A stretch of DNA of 63,413 nt from an uncultured Sphingomonadales bacterium (GCA_903868245.1 CAIPUN010000154.1:1-63413); one strand, 5' to 3'; shown: positions 18,317-28,552, numbered from the stretch's first letter. The notes: generated by a model from the sequence alone, not told the origin. Translations and numbers: made by a program.

Positions 18317-20067
18317 AAATAACAACCCACAAGCTACGCTGGATGGCCTTTGCTTTAGCTTTTGCTCCTTTTGCGACGGCTCAGGCGAACACCAACGGCG
18401 GATTTCGTAATATTGCTTCAACCCAGCCAGCCCCCAAAATCCTGAATACGCAAGAAAAAGCTTCTTTCGCTGCGATTTTCGACGCTATCCGGGCAGAAAA
18501 ATGGGATGAGGCTTCAGGCATGATTGATGCGGTGCCCCAGGGACCAATGTCCGCGATGGCACGCGCAGAATTATACGTTGCACCCAATAGCCCAAAGGTC
18601 GAGGCCGCGCAGTTACAAGCACTACTTGAGGTAGCACCTTATTTGCCGCAGGCTGAGCAATTGGCGACTATGGCACGTAAGCGCGGTTTGGAAATGCTGC
18701 CTGATCGGCCGGGAATCCGTCGCTTTTCCTGGCTAGGAGGGGCGCCTAAAAGAGATCTTCCCGCCAATAAGGCCAGTGATAGCATACGCGCCGAACTGCA
18801 AGTTTTTATAAAAAATGACCAGCCTTTTGCCGCAGAACAATATCTGGAAAGCAAATCCTTAGAATTGTCACCCGAGGCGCTGACGGAGTTACGCTATCGT
18901 GTGGCTTGGTCTTATTATATCGAGAATGACGATGCATCAGCAAAGCGAGTTGCTGCTGTCGCGCAAGTTGCGGGTGGAGCCTGGGGCACGCAGGCTAGCT
19001 GGGTGCTTGGTCTCGCTTCTTGGCGGCTCGGTGATTATGACTCTGCTTACAATGCCTTTGACCATGTGGCCCGCTTGGCAAGCAACGATGACTTAAGGGC
19101 CGCAGGGCTGTTTTGGGGCGCACGTGCTGCCATGGCAGCCAAACAGCCGCAATTCATTCAGCTCAAGATGCAAAAAGCAGCGCAGCTATCGGAAACCTTT
19201 TACGGCTTGCTCGCTAGCGAGGCACTTGGAATGGAACCGATCGCGCGCAAAGTAGCAAAAGTAGTTAAACTTGATTGGGCAAGTTTGCAAAACCAGCCGA
19301 ACGCCGTCTTGGCGGTGTCGCTTGCCGAAATTGGCCAGAATAAGTTAGCGGATGAAGCTCTGCGCCATCAGGCGAGAATTGGAGATGCAAGGCAACACGC
19401 AAACCTTGCACAGTTGGCGGGCGCGTTAAACTTAGCATCAACGCAATTTTGGTTCGGCCATTATGGTCCCTCGCGTGATCAGAGTAACGTCACAGCACGT
19501 TACCCCCAGCCCAATTGGGAGCCCACCGGTGGTTGGCGTGTCACACCATCCTTGATCTATGCACACACGCTGCAAGAATCCAATTTTCGCACTGATGTAA
19601 TCAGCCCTGCTGGTGCACGTGGCCTCATGCAGGTACGCCCCGGAACTGCTCAGGACCTCGCGCGCGCGCGCGGTGCGTTTTTTTCAGCATCAGATTTGGA
19701 CCGTCCGGCTGTCAATCTGGAATATGGGCAATCCTATTTGGAAAAACTGCGCGATCTTCCCACAACGGGCGGACTTTTACCCAAGGTGATCGCTGCCTAT
19801 AATGCGGGCCCTTCTCCGGTGGCACGCTGGAACAGTGAGATACGCGACAATGGCGACCCATTATTGTTCATTGAATCCATCCCATTTTGGGAAACGCGTG
19901 GCTATGTGGCAATCATTCTACGAAATTACTGGATCTACGAGATGCGCGAGAACAAGGCTTCGGGAAGCTTGAAGGGCTTGGCCCAATATATGTGGCCCAA
20001 ATTTCCGGATGCTAATGGCACCGTCACAACACGCAGGATCACAGGAGGCGTCATTGCCGCTCGATGA
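18313..20067 (+). CDS. Soluble lytic murein transglycosylase
   Basis: 584-aa secreted or periplasmic enzyme that cleaves peptidoglycan between MurNAc and GlcNAc with formation of the 1,6-anhydro end. An N-terminal signal peptide is visible (about 1-25, ending FATAQA). A long helical superhelix-type region follows. The C-terminal SLT domain has the catalytic glutamate E422 in LQESNFRTDV, then SPAGARGLMQVRPGTA and IAAYNAGPSPVARW. The ATG at 18313 overlaps the preceding stop (ATGA), and the signal peptide starts right there; earlier in-frame codons are therefore rejected. Downstream, moaB starts inside its last codons. Confidence 0.95.
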   Translation: MKITTHKLRWMAFALAFAPFATAQANTNGGFRNIASTQPAPKILNTQEKASFAAIFDAIRAEKWDEASGMIDAVPQGPMSAMARAELYVAPNSPKVEAAQLQALLEVAPYLPQAEQLATMARKRGLEMLPDRPGIRRFSWLGGAPKRDLPANKASDSIRAELQVFIKNDQPFAAEQYLESKSLELSPEALTELRYRVAWSYYIENDDASAKRVAAVAQVAGGAWGTQASWVLGLASWRLGDYDSAYNAFDHVARLASNDDLRAAGLFWGARAAMAAKQPQFIQLKMQKAAQLSETFYGLLASEALGMEPIARKVAKVVKLDWASLQNQPNAVLAVSLAEIGQNKLADEALRHQARIGDARQHANLAQLAGALNLASTQFWFGHYGPSRDQSNVTARYPQPNWEPTGGWRVTPSLIYAHTLQESNFRTDVISPAGARGLMQVRPGTAQDLARARGAFFSASDLDRPAVNLEYGQSYLEKLRDLPTTGGLLPKVIAAYNAGPSPVARWNSEIRDNGDPLLFIESIPFWETRGYVAIILRNYWIYEMRENKASGSLKGLAQYMWPKFPDANGTVTTRRITGGVIAAR

Positions 20068-20581
20068 AAACAGGACGTTCAAACCGGTAAATATTGCACT
20101 CCTTACTGTGTCCGACACCCGTGGCATCGAGAACGATACCAGCGGCGATATTTTAGCCGAAAAGATAGTCGCCGCCGGGCACATAATCGCTGAGCGCGCC
20201 ATTTTGCGAGACGATACTGCGTTGATCACGACGCGTTTACAAAACTGGATTGATGACGATCACATCGATGTTGTTATTTCAACTGGTGGCACCGGACTCA
20301 CCGGGCGCGACGTTACACCTGAAGCGCTTGACCGCGTAAAGACCAAGGATATTCCAGGTTTCGGCGAACTGTTCCGTTGGCTAAGCTTCGCCAGCATTGG
20401 GACATCCACAATACAGTCTCGCGCCTGCGCTGTGCTCGCAGGCGGTACATATATTTTTGCCCTTCCCGGCTCAAATGGCGCGGTTAAAGATGGTTGGGAC
20501 CAGATATTGGTCCACCAACTCGACAGCCGCCACCGCCCCTGCAATTTTGTTGAATTGATGCCTCGTTTACGCGAAACTTAA
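20054..20581 (+). CDS. moaB: Molybdenum cofactor biosynthesis protein MoaB
   Basis: 175-aa MPT adenylyltransferase-fold protein (MoaB/MogA family) of molybdenum cofactor synthesis. Conserved blocks are LLTVSDTRG, STGGTGLTGRDVTPEA (nucleotide/MPT loop), FGELFRWLSFASIG and LPGSNGAVKDGW. The start is inferred as TTG at 20054: AGGAGG lies six bases upstream at 20043-20048, and the 15 codons upstream of it are not family-like. It overlaps the 3' end of the transglycosylase by 14 bases. moaC and moeA are 18 kb away in the trp cluster. Confidence 0.93.
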   Translation: MPLDENRTFKPVNIALLTVSDTRGIENDTSGDILAEKIVAAGHIIAERAILRDDTALITTRLQNWIDDDHIDVVISTGGTGLTGRDVTPEALDRVKTKDIPGFGELFRWLSFASIGTSTIQSRACAVLAGGTYIFALPGSNGAVKDGWDQILVHQLDSRHRPCNFVELMPRLRET

Positions 20582-20591
20582 TTTAGGATGC

Positions 20592-20621
20592 CCGCGCCCC
20601 CTTTATAACATAGGGGCGCGG
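20592..20621. terminator. Hairpin between convergent genes
   Basis: CCGCGCCCC (20592-20600) pairs perfectly with GGGGCGCGG (20613-20621) across a 12-base loop, between the moaB stop and the stop of the convergent acyl-CoA ligase. It lacks a clear T-run on either side, so it is probably a shared transcription stop or 3'-end barrier. Confidence 0.55.
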
Positions 20622-20629
20622 CGACGGCC

Positions 20630-22228
20630 TTAATTATCTAACACAAAATCCTTAAACTGCGCTCGCAGCGCAACCTTCTGGATTTTACCTGTGCCTGTGT
20701 GTGGCAATTCATCTACAAACAGCACTCGGTCTGGCATCCACCATTTCACGATGCGTTCCGCCAAATAAGCCTTTACCGTCTCTTCATCGACTTCCGCTCC
20801 GGGTTTCTTCACGGCAATCAGAACGGGGCGCTCATCCCATTTAGGATGTGGAATGCCGATGGCGCCTGCCTCAGCAATGCCAGGACAACCGACTGCGATA
20901 TTTTCAAGCTCAACTGAACTTATCCATTCGCCGCCGGACTTAATAACATCTTTCACACGGTCTGTGATCTGCATCGTGCCGTCGGGATGCAGCACAGATA
21001 CATCCCCAGTATCAAACCACTGATCCGCGTCCACGGCATCCGCCTCGGCCTTGAAATAGCGCTTTATGACCCATGGCCCGCGAATTTGCAGCGCGCCAGA
21101 TGTCACGCCATCGCGTGGTGCGACATTGCCGTCCTTGTCGATTACGCGCAACTCAACTCCAAATGGCGTGCGGCCTTGCTTACACACAATGTCGATTTGC
21201 TGCTCCAGCGACAAATCATCCCAGTCGGGTGTCGGGGCTCCCATAGTACCAATAGGCGATGTCTCGGTCATGCCCCATGCGTGCGATACGCGGACGCCAA
21301 GCTTCATCAAACGCTCAATCATGGCGCGCGGGGCGGCAGAGCCGCCAATTGTAACTAAGCGCAGCTTGCCTAGCGTCGCGTCACGTCCTGTTGTTGCTTC
21401 TGCGTCCAAATGCGCGAACATCGAGAGCCAAACTGTGGGCACACCGGCGCTATGGGTGACGCCTTCTTTGAGCATCAGACTATGCAAGGTTGGAGCATCA
21501 TTGGTCGTAGAAAATACAAATTTTACGCCAGCAGCGGCGCCTGCAAAGGGTAGGCCCCAGCTTGCCGCATGGAACATGGGAACAATGGGCAGCAGCACCG
21601 ATTGTGGGCTGAGGTCGAAAATGGCGGGAGCTATTTCTGCCATCGCATGCAACATCGTCGAGCGATGTTGATATAGCACACCTTTGGGATTGCCCGTTGT
21701 TCCACTCGTATAACAGAGCATACAAGCATCGCGCTCATCGCCTGTTGCCCATTCATAATTACCATCTTGTGCTGCGATAAACGCGCCGTAGCTGTCATTG
21801 CGATCAAATATCACATAATGCTCAACAGTCTTCAGGTGCGGCTTCAGCCGGTCGATTATCGGTTGGAACATTGCGTCATACATCAACACTTTATCTTCGG
21901 CGTGGTTCATGATGTAGATCAGGTCTTCGTCAAACAGCCGCACGTTCACCGTATGGATGACGCCGCCAAAACCAATCGCACCATACCAAGCTGCCAAATG
22001 CCGGTGATGATTCATCGCAAAGGTGGCAATCCTGTCACCCTTTTGTAGACCTAAACCGGCAAAAGCTTGCGCCAATTTGCGCGCTTCGGTGGCTACACCC
22101 GACCAATTCGTTCGCTCAATGGTCCCGTCGGTCCAACGCGTCACAATTTCGCGCGTACCATGTTCACGCGCCGCGTAGTCGATCAAACGTGGAACGCGGA
22201 GGTCCCAATCTTGCATGGTACCGTGCAT
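20630..22228 (-). CDS. Acyl-CoA ligase (AMP-forming, medium/long chain type)
   Basis: 532-aa ANL-superfamily enzyme that activates a carboxylic acid as the acyl-adenylate and then as the CoA thioester. The P-loop-like motif is [18 protein letters not shown]; the A5 motif [13 protein letters not shown], the A7 [12 protein letters not shown], the A8 hinge [15 protein letters not shown] and the A10 lysine in [11 protein letters not shown] are all intact. It groups by eye with medium/long-chain fatty acid ligases; exact chain length is unknown. The ATG at 22226-22228 has a GGGAGAG ribosome site. It lies behind dnaE in the same direction. Confidence 0.9.
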   Translation of the reverse strand: MHGTMQDWDLRVPRLIDYAAREHGTREIVTRWTDGTIERTNWSGVATEARKLAQAFAGLGLQKGDRIATFAMNHHRHLAAWYGAIGFGGVIHTVNVRLFDEDLIYIMNHAEDKVLMYDAMFQPIIDRLKPHLKTVEHYVIFDRNDSYGAFIAAQDGNYEWATGDERDACMLCYTSGTTGNPKGVLYQHRSTMLHAMAEIAPAIFDLSPQSVLLPIVPMFHAASWGLPFAGAAAGVKFVFSTTNDAPTLHSLMLKEGVTHSAGVPTVWLSMFAHLDAEATTGRDATLGKLRLVTIGGSAAPRAMIERLMKLGVRVSHAWGMTETSPIGTMGAPTPDWDDLSLEQQIDIVCKQGRTPFGVELRVIDKDGNVAPRDGVTSGALQIRGPWVIKRYFKAEADAVDADQWFDTGDVSVLHPDGTMQITDRVKDVIKSGGEWISSVELENIAVGCPGIAEAGAIGIPHPKWDERPVLIAVKKPGAEVDEETVKAYLAERIVKWWMPDRVLFVDELPHTGTGKIQKVALRAQFKDFVLDN

Positions 22229-22296
22229 CAAAATCTCTCCCTCTTACCCCGCTGCAGGATACTGCAGACGCAATTTCTGTCTACGATTTTCGCAGT

Positions 22297-25200
22297 TCAG
22301 CGCACCAATGCCAAAACAGGACCCAATGGTGCAAGCTCTACATTTTCTATACCGTCAATATTGCGCACTTGGTCCAACAAGGATGTATCAATCTGGAAGT
22401 GTCGACCAAGAGCGATATGAACCCAGCGACCATCGACGGCACGGGTTTTAATAACCAATTCGCTGCGGCCGCCATCCAATGGCGCGACTAAGTGCGCCAG
22501 CTGCGTTATTGCGGTTTCATGGGTCACATCCAACTGCAATTTCAACCGCGACACGCTGGTTAGACCAGAAAGGGGTTTGGCGCTCTTCACTGTAAAACTG
22601 GGCGTCTCATCGCTTAGGCGCATGTCCATTTCACAATGAAGCAAAAGGCATTCCGCGCCTTTTGCCCACTCGGCAAGTTGTATGCCTATTGCTTCGTCGA
22701 AACATCGCACTGAAAACTGGCCGCTATAGTCAGAGAAATCCGCAACCATAAAGCGCTTACCTTTGCGCGATTCTCGCCAGCGGACGCCTTCTATCAATGC
22801 GGACATGGTTGCGGATCGGCGAACACCTTCGGGTATTGGTCCGCTATCGAGCCAGACAGCATAAGGCTTTGCACCGTGGCTACTGGCTAACGCATCATAT
22901 TGTGAGCAAGGATGTGCCGAAAAGTAGAAACCAAAAGCGTCTTTTTCTTGGTTCATTTGTTCGCCAGGTGCCCAATGCAGACTACTGTCAATCCTTAGCG
23001 AGGCCATGTCGGATCCCCCCTCAGCAAACAGACCGCCCTGACCGCTTTCACGTGAATCGCGAGCTGATTGTGCTGCTGCCAAAAGCGTTTCTGCCGCTGC
23101 GTGCACTGCGGCACGGTTTGGTTCCAAGGCATCAAAAGCACCAGCAGCAGCGAGATTTTCAAGGCTTCTACGGTTGATTTGGCTTGGGTCAACGCGGTTG
23201 GCAAAGTCATCAAGGCTTTTGAACATTCCCGCCGCCCCGCGTTCGGCGACAAGAATCTCCATCGCCCGTTCTCCGACATTTTTAATGCCGCCCAACGCGT
23301 AACGCACAGCGTGCTCCCCATCCGCATTGGTCTCTACGGTAAATTCGGCTTCGCTGCTGTTGATGTCCGGAGCCAAACAAGTAACCTCCAGGCGGCGCAT
23401 GTCGTCCATGAAAACCGCAAGCTTGTCAGTCTGATGCATGTCAAAACACATGGACGCGGCAAAGAATTCCTCGGGATGATGTGTTTTTAGCCAAGCCGTT
23501 TGATATGCTAGTACCGCATAAGCGGCTGCATGACTCTTGTTAAAACCATAGCCTGCAAATTTATCTATTAAATCAAACAGTTCATTGGCACGGCTAGCCG
23601 GAATCGCGTGCGTAGCGCAGCCCGTGACAAAACGTTCGCGCTGGGCATCCATTTCGGCTTGAATTTTCTTACCCATGGCGCGGCGCAGCAAATCTGCTTC
23701 CCCAAGGCTGTAGCCGGCCAAAATCTGCGCGGCTTGCATGACTTGTTCTTGGTAAACGAAAATCCCGTAGGTCTCGTATAATACCGGCTCTAGCAATGGG
23801 TGAGGATATTCAATGCTCTCCTCCCCATTTTTGCGACGGCCAAACATCGGTATATTGTCCATTGGACCGGGACGATACAGCGACACGAGCGCGATAATGT
23901 CGCCAAAGTTGGTCGGCTTCACCGCCGCGAGCGTGCGGCGCATGCCTTCGGATTCCAGCTGAAAAACGCCAACCGTGTCCCCCCTTTGCAGCAGTTCATA
24001 AACGGCGGGATCATCATGCGGCAGCAAATCGAGATTGATCTCTACGCCGCGCTTAGCAAGCATTTGACTGCCCTTTTGCAGGACCGACAGCGTTTTTAAT
24101 CCCAAAAAGTCAAACTTAACAAGGCCAGCACTTTCCACATATTTCATGTCGAATTGCGTGACCGGCATATCAGAACGCGGATCGCGATATAAAGGCGCTA
24201 ATTCCGAAAGTTCGCGGTCGCCGATCACAACACCGGCGGCATGTGTCGAGCTGTGCCGCGGAAGGCCCTCCAGCTTCATCGCAAGATCAAATAAGCGCTT
24301 AACCTGGGCATCGCGCCGATATTCTTCGCGTAACTCAGCCACGCCAGACAAAGCGCGCTTCAAGTCCCACGGGTCAGCGGGCAGATTTGGGACTTGCTTG
24401 CAAAGTCGGTCCACTTGGCCATAGCTCATCTGCAGCACGCGCCCAGTGTCGCGCAAAACTGCGCGCGCCTTCAGCTTTCCAAACGTGATAATCTGCGCAA
24501 CTTGGCGCGAACCATATTTTTTCTGCACATAACGAATGACTTCGCTTCGGCGCGTTTCGCAAAAGTCGATATCGAAGTCAGGCATCGAAACACGGTCTGG
24601 ATTGAGAAAACGTTCGAAAAGAAGGCCAAGCTTAATAGGGTCAAGATCGGTAATTGTGAGCGCCCAAGCGACCAGAGAGCCTGCACCCGACCCGCGGCCT
24701 GGCCCGACGGCAATATCCTGTTCCTTCGCCCATTTGATAAAATCGGCAACGATCAGGAAATAGCCCGGAAAACCCATGTCGCAGATGACATCGGCTTCAA
24801 ACTTCAACCGGTCAAAATAGACTTGCCGCTCCGCAGGATCCGTTATGCCCGCTATCTCAAGTCGCCTTTCTAGGCCAAGCCGTCCATCCTCACGCAACTG
24901 CGCGTCCTCTGCGGTTCGGTCACCGGCAAGGCTTGGTAAAATCGGGCTTCGATAGGGTGCCAGAGCGGTGCAGCGTTGGGCAATCACTAAAGTATTGGCC
25001 AATGCTTCGGGGACATCGGCGAACAGCTCCGCCATTTGCTTACCCGATTTAATCCATGTGTCGCGGCTGCTCCGGCGGCGATCTACGCTTTCGATATAGG
25101 CACCATCCGAGATGCAGAGCATCGCGTCATGCGCGTCGAAGAAATCGGGTTCCGCAAAAAAGGCGGGATTTGTGGCGACTAACGGTATGTTGCGGGCGTA

Positions 25201-25773
25201 AGCAAGGTCGATTAGCGCGTCTTCAGCTGCTTCTTCACTCGCGTCGTTGCGCCTGCTGAGTTCGATATACAAACGGTCGGAAAACAGCGCCTCAAGACGC
25301 GTTAGGTAGCTGGATACGGCATCATGTTGCCCCTCGCTTAGTAACCGAACCAAAGCGCCCTCTGCACCACCTGTAAGGGCAATCAGACCGTCCTTATGAT
25401 CCGCAAGCTGTTCTAACGTTACATGTGCGTCAAGGTCCTCTGGACGGTCCAGATGCGCCATGGACACTAATCGGCACAGATTATTATATCCGCCTTCGTC
25501 TTGCGCAAATAAGGGCAACCAGTCGCGGATGAACTTTCCGTCGCTCGTCGGTCGCCTAATTCCAAGCAACGCGCCGATAATCGGTTGCACGCCGTAAGAT
25601 TTCGCGCCGTCCTGAAACGGCATAACGCCATAGAGGCCGTTACGGTCACAAATAGAGATCGCTGGAAAACCAAGCTTCTTTGCGGTTTCGCCAATAGCCT
25701 TGGGTTCAATTGCGCCTTCCAATATGGTGTACGCAGAATACACGCGGAGAGGGACGAAGGGAACATAAGCCAT
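22297..25773 (-). CDS. dnaE: DNA polymerase III subunit alpha
   Basis: 1158-aa replicative polymerase catalytic subunit. Order: N-terminal PHP domain, C-family polymerase core with GPGRGSGAGSLVAWAL and the catalytic MPDFDIDFCETRR, finger region FAGYGFNKSHAAAYAV, helix-hairpin-helix region, then a C-terminal OB fold (MSALIEGVRW through VRCFDEAI). In the first PHP motif the two histidines (HLRVHS in E. coli) are replaced by PLRVYS, so proofreading by the PHP domain is unlikely. Start ATG 25773. Upstream is gpx, 62 bases away; downstream is the acyl-CoA ligase. Confidence 0.97.
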   Translation of the reverse strand: MAYVPFVPLRVYSAYTILEGAIEPKAIGETAKKLGFPAISICDRNGLYGVMPFQDGAKSYGVQPIIGALLGIRRPTSDGKFIRDWLPLFAQDEGGYNNLCRLVSMAHLDRPEDLDAHVTLEQLADHKDGLIALTGGAEGALVRLLSEGQHDAVSSYLTRLEALFSDRLYIELSRRNDASEEAAEDALIDLAYARNIPLVATNPAFFAEPDFFDAHDAMLCISDGAYIESVDRRRSSRDTWIKSGKQMAELFADVPEALANTLVIAQRCTALAPYRSPILPSLAGDRTAEDAQLREDGRLGLERRLEIAGITDPAERQVYFDRLKFEADVICDMGFPGYFLIVADFIKWAKEQDIAVGPGRGSGAGSLVAWALTITDLDPIKLGLLFERFLNPDRVSMPDFDIDFCETRRSEVIRYVQKKYGSRQVAQIITFGKLKARAVLRDTGRVLQMSYGQVDRLCKQVPNLPADPWDLKRALSGVAELREEYRRDAQVKRLFDLAMKLEGLPRHSSTHAAGVVIGDRELSELAPLYRDPRSDMPVTQFDMKYVESAGLVKFDFLGLKTLSVLQKGSQMLAKRGVEINLDLLPHDDPAVYELLQRGDTVGVFQLESEGMRRTLAAVKPTNFGDIIALVSLYRPGPMDNIPMFGRRKNGEESIEYPHPLLEPVLYETYGIFVYQEQVMQAAQILAGYSLGEADLLRRAMGKKIQAEMDAQRERFVTGCATHAIPASRANELFDLIDKFAGYGFNKSHAAAYAVLAYQTAWLKTHHPEEFFAASMCFDMHQTDKLAVFMDDMRRLEVTCLAPDINSSEAEFTVETNADGEHAVRYALGGIKNVGERAMEILVAERGAAGMFKSLDDFANRVDPSQINRRSLENLAAAGAFDALEPNRAAVHAAAETLLAAAQSARDSRESGQGGLFAEGGSDMASLRIDSSLHWAPGEQMNQEKDAFGFYFSAHPCSQYDALASSHGAKPYAVWLDSGPIPEGVRRSATMSALIEGVRWRESRKGKRFMVADFSDYSGQFSVRCFDEAIGIQLAEWAKGAECLLLHCEMDMRLSDETPSFTVKSAKPLSGLTSVSRLKLQLDVTHETAITQLAHLVAPLDGGRSELVIKTRAVDGRWVHIALGRHFQIDTSLLDQVRNIDGIENVELAPLGPVLALVR

Positions 25774-25835
25774 GCCCCATCGTTAGAACACGCGCTTGAT
25801 TCGACAAACTCTGTTTTCGGCTAAGCTGTGGACAA

Positions 25836-26324
25836 TCAGGCCGACTGGGCGAGCAATTTCTCAATGTCCTTGACCAGCGCCTCAGGCTTCACCTGTGGGC
25901 CGTGGCGGGCGACGACATTGCCTTTGCGGTCGACAAGGAATTTGGTGAAATTCCATTTGATACCGCGTGAACCCAATAGACCTGCCTGCTGTTGTTTCAG
26001 ATAATGCCACAACGGATCTTCATCCGTTCCGTTCACATCAATCTTCGCTGCCAATGGAAAGGAGACATCATAGGTCAGTGAACAGAAATTCTGAATTTCT
26101 TGTGCGTCGCCAGGTTCTTGCGCACCGAACTGGTTACAGGGAAATGCGAGGATTTCGAGACCTTGGTCCTTATACTGACGATAGAGTGCCTCTAGACCCT
26201 TATATTGCGGCGTGAAGCCACATTTTGACGCGGTGTTCACCACCAGCAGCACCTTGCCTTGATGGACGGCCATGGCCTCGGTTCCGCCGCTAGGCATTTT
26301 AACCGTAAAATCATAAACTGACAT
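25836..26324 (-). CDS. Glutathione peroxidase-like protein
   Basis: 162-aa thioredoxin-fold peroxidase that reduces hydrogen peroxide and lipid hydroperoxides; bacterial members often use thioredoxin. The peroxidatic residue is cysteine C35 in NTASKCGFTPQ (cysteine, not selenocysteine). The family motifs LAFPCNQFGAQEPG and the C-terminal WNFTKFLVDRKG with the conserved W-N pair are present. No signal peptide is visible, so it is probably cytoplasmic. It lies 15 bases after lolD and may be co-transcribed with lolC-lolD. Confidence 0.94.
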   Translation of the reverse strand: MSVYDFTVKMPSGGTEAMAVHQGKVLLVVNTASKCGFTPQYKGLEALYRQYKDQGLEILAFPCNQFGAQEPGDAQEIQNFCSLTYDVSFPLAAKIDVNGTDEDPLWHYLKQQQAGLLGSRGIKWNFTKFLVDRKGNVVARHGPQVKPEALVKDIEKLLAQSA

Positions 26325-26339
26325 ATCGCGTCCCCAACT

Positions 26340-27011
26340 TTAGCCTAATTTACCATCATGCAAACGCACAATGCGGTCCATCTTGGCTGCCAAACGTTCA
26401 TTATGGGTGGCAACGATAGCAGATGATCCCACTTCACGCACCAGCGCCATAAATTCACCGAGAACGATATCGGCCGTGTGCTCGTCCAAATTACCTGTAG
26501 GTTCATCTGCCAACACCAGCTTTGGCCGGTTCGCCAGTGCCCGCGCCACAGCAACCCGCTGCTGCTCACCCCCTGACAGTTTTGACGGCCTATGATGCAG
26601 CCGTTCAGACAGGCCCAGCTGCGTCAGCAAATAGGTCGCGCGATCCTGCGCAACATCGGGCGCAACATCGGCAATCAACTGTGGCAAAATCACATTTTCC
26701 AACGCGTCAAAATCCGGCAGTAAATGATGGAATTGATACACAAAGCCGAGCTTCTGACGGCGGATATCCGTTTGGCGATCGACACCCGCTGTGCTGACTT
26801 CTTCACCGTCCAGTTTTATGGACCCCGAAAACCCACCTTCCAATAAGCCAACAGCTTGAAGCATGGTCGATTTGCCGGAACCCGATGGGCCAAGCAACGC
26901 CACCAATTCACCCTTGCCAACAACAAGATCGACGCCGCGCAGGACTTCGATTGTTACATCGCCTTGCACAAATTTGCGTTTAACATGAATGAGTTCCAAG
27001 ACATTATTCAT
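26340..27011 (-). CDS. lolD: Lipoprotein-releasing ABC transporter ATPase
   Basis: 223-aa ATPase that drives extraction of outer-membrane lipoproteins from the inner membrane to LolA. Walker [10 protein letters not shown] is at 41-49, signature [15 protein letters not shown] and Walker [14 protein letters not shown] follow, with the H-loop in [10 protein letters not shown]. The start overlaps the end of lolC by 8 bases, so ATPase and permease are made from one message. Confidence 0.95.
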   Translation of the reverse strand: MNNVLELIHVKRKFVQGDVTIEVLRGVDLVVGKGELVALLGPSGSGKSTMLQAVGLLEGGFSGSIKLDGEEVSTAGVDRQTDIRRQKLGFVYQFHHLLPDFDALENVILPQLIADVAPDVAQDRATYLLTQLGLSERLHHRPSKLSGGEQQRVAVARALANRPKLVLADEPTGNLDEHTADIVLGEFMALVREVGSSAIVATHNERLAAKMDRIVRLHDGKLG

Positions 27012-28254
27012 AACGCAGCACCTGAACTGGGTCCGTACTTGCCGCCTTTAGTGCGGGGTATAAGGTCGCAAGAAAGCTGAACAGCAAAGCTAGCCCGCAG
27101 ATTGCCAGAACTTCAAACGGGTCTGTGCGCGACGGCAATTCTGTCAAGAACCGGATCGATGGGTCCCACAAATTCTGCCCTGTCACAAATTGAATAAAGT
27201 TCACGACGGACTGCCGGAAATAGAGAAATATCGCCCCCAATATCATGCCCAAAACAATGCCGGACGAACCAATCAACAAGCCAACTGTCATGAAAATTTT
27301 AAGCAAAGATTTGCGGGATGCCCCCATGGTCCGCAATATGGCAATGTCCCGTGTTTTGGCGCGCACCAGCATGATGAGTGACGACAAGATGTTGAACACT
27401 GCAACGAGAACGATGATTGAAAGCACGACAAACATCGCAACCCGTTCAACCGCCAAAGCCTCGAATAAGGACGCATTCATGCTTTTCCAGTCGACAATCT
27501 GGCCCTTATTCTCAAGCTTGGGCAATAAAGGCCGAAGTATCTCGTTTACCTTGTCCGGATTTTCCGTCTTAATCTCGATCATGCCGATTTCATCCCCCAT
27601 CAGCATGAGGATTTGCGCACGCTCAATGGGCATGATGACAAAAGCCTTGTCATAATCATACACGCCCACCTCAAAGATCGCCGCGACTTCATAGGATATC
27701 TCACGCGGCACGGTACCAAATGGCGTGGTGCGACCGGCGGGGTTGATAATCGTGACGCTCTGCCCGACCTGGACCCCAAGATTTTGGGCAAGCCGAGAAC
27801 CAATCGCAACCTTGTCTTCATCGGGGCTTAACCTGCGCAAATCGCCCGCTACCGTCTTCCCCTCTAATGTATCGTTTTTTAGAATATCATTGACGGACAT
27901 GCCACGCGCCAAAATGGCCTCAACCCTGCCATTAAAGGTCGTTAGCAAGGGTTGCTCAATCAACGCGGTTGCATCGGTCACGCCGTCTGTCTGTTTCACA
28001 TCGGTGAGGATTTCACGCCAATCTTGCAAACGACCGCTATAGCCCTGAATGACCGCATGCCCGTTTAGGCCAACGATTTTATCAAATAATTCGGCGCGAA
28101 AGCCGTTCATGACGCTCATCACAATGATCAACGCCGCAACACCTAATGCAACCGCGACCAGGCTGATGCTGGCGACAAGGAATATAAAGCCCTCGCCTTT
28201 ACCGGGAAGCAGATATCGCCGTGCGACCATGCGTTCATATCGCGACAATATCAT
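27004..28254 (-). CDS. lolC: Lipoprotein-releasing ABC transporter permease (LolC/E type)
   Basis: 416-aa MacB/FtsX-fold permease with one N-terminal transmembrane helix (about 20-50), a large periplasmic domain (about 50-265) and three C-terminal helices (about 280-400). The conserved starting segment [19 protein letters not shown] and the [18 protein letters not shown] hook match LolC/LolE. Only one permease gene is present, as in the alphaproteobacterial form where a single LolF-type protein acts as a homodimer. ATG at 28252-28254 is chosen because the conserved N-terminus starts there. It is divergent from the RNA/small-ORF locus at 28.3 kb. Confidence 0.93.
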   Translation of the reverse strand: MILSRYERMVARRYLLPGKGEGFIFLVASISLVAVALGVAALIIVMSVMNGFRAELFDKIVGLNGHAVIQGYSGRLQDWREILTDVKQTDGVTDATALIEQPLLTTFNGRVEAILARGMSVNDILKNDTLEGKTVAGDLRRLSPDEDKVAIGSRLAQNLGVQVGQSVTIINPAGRTTPFGTVPREISYEVAAIFEVGVYDYDKAFVIMPIERAQILMLMGDEIGMIEIKTENPDKVNEILRPLLPKLENKGQIVDWKSMNASLFEALAVERVAMFVVLSIIVLVAVFNILSSLIMLVRAKTRDIAILRTMGASRKSLLKIFMTVGLLIGSSGIVLGMILGAIFLYFRQSVVNFIQFVTGQNLWDPSIRFLTELPSRTDPFEVLAICGLALLFSFLATLYPALKAASTDPVQVLRYE

Positions 28255-28304
28255 GTGCGGACATTCATATATGATTTTGGCATAGGCATTACTTAGGTTC
28301 CGCC

Positions 28305-28481
28305 ATGAAGGCTGGCAAGCATTGTTGCTGGGACGCAACAGCTTTTAAAAAAGCGTTTGCGAGAGTCGGGTTCCATTTGCAAAGCGAAAAGCAAAAGATG
28401 ATGCAGAGTAGGAACTTTTCGAAAGCCCGTTTTGGCCGATGGTTCAAGGAGAAAATCAGACACGCCGGTGGGGACCGGTAG
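28305..28481 (+). CDS. Candidate 58-codon basic small ORF
   Basis: Reads ATG to TAG for 58 residues, with many lysines and arginines, especially in the last 27 (MMQSRNFSKARFGRWFKEK, then IRHAGGDR). The ribosome site is weak (TAGG about eight bases upstream). I do not recognise it. Its end lies in a region that folds into stable hairpins leading to a strong terminator (28518-28552), so the transcript could equally be a non-coding RNA. No overlapping gene exists on either strand. Confidence 0.3.
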   Translation: MKAGKHCCWDATAFKKAFARVGFHLQSEKQKMMQSRNFSKARFGRWFKEKIRHAGGDR

Positions 28482-28552
28482 AGATCTGAAACCACGCGGC
28501 AGAAAAGCCGCAGCGCGAGGCCGTTCGGAATATCCGAGCGGCCTTGTTTCTT
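28465..28552 (+). ncRNA. Structured 3' end of an unidentified transcript
   Basis: Three consecutive hairpins: CCGGT-gggg-ACCGG (28465-28478), GCGGC-agaaaa-GCCGC (28496-28511), and an 11-bp terminator stem (28518-28544) followed by TGTTTCTT. They are on the plus strand in a 464-base gap between lolC (reading left) and the small heat-shock gene (reading right). The 5' end of the RNA is unknown; it may begin near 28300. It does not match 6S, SRP, RNase P or tmRNA features that I can recognise. Confidence 0.45.
28518..28552 (+). terminator. Strong Rho-independent terminator
   Basis: AGGCCGTTCGG (28518-28528) pairs with CCGAGCGGCCT (28534-28544): 11 bp with one G-T wobble, 5-base loop, followed by TGTTTCTT. 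Neither annotated neighbour reads rightward into it, so it must end an otherwise unannotated plus-strand transcript. Confidence 0.85.

Noticed and set aside
28441-28460. T-loop-like GGTTCAA suggesting tRNA or tmRNA
   Set aside because: No flanking 5-bp T-stem, acceptor stem or CCA, and no tmRNA tag-like reading frame.
28289-28495. 68-residue minus-strand reading frame opposite the RNA locus
   Set aside because: It lies antisense to the strong terminator region, has no ribosome site and no recognisable composition; the plus strand carries the structure.
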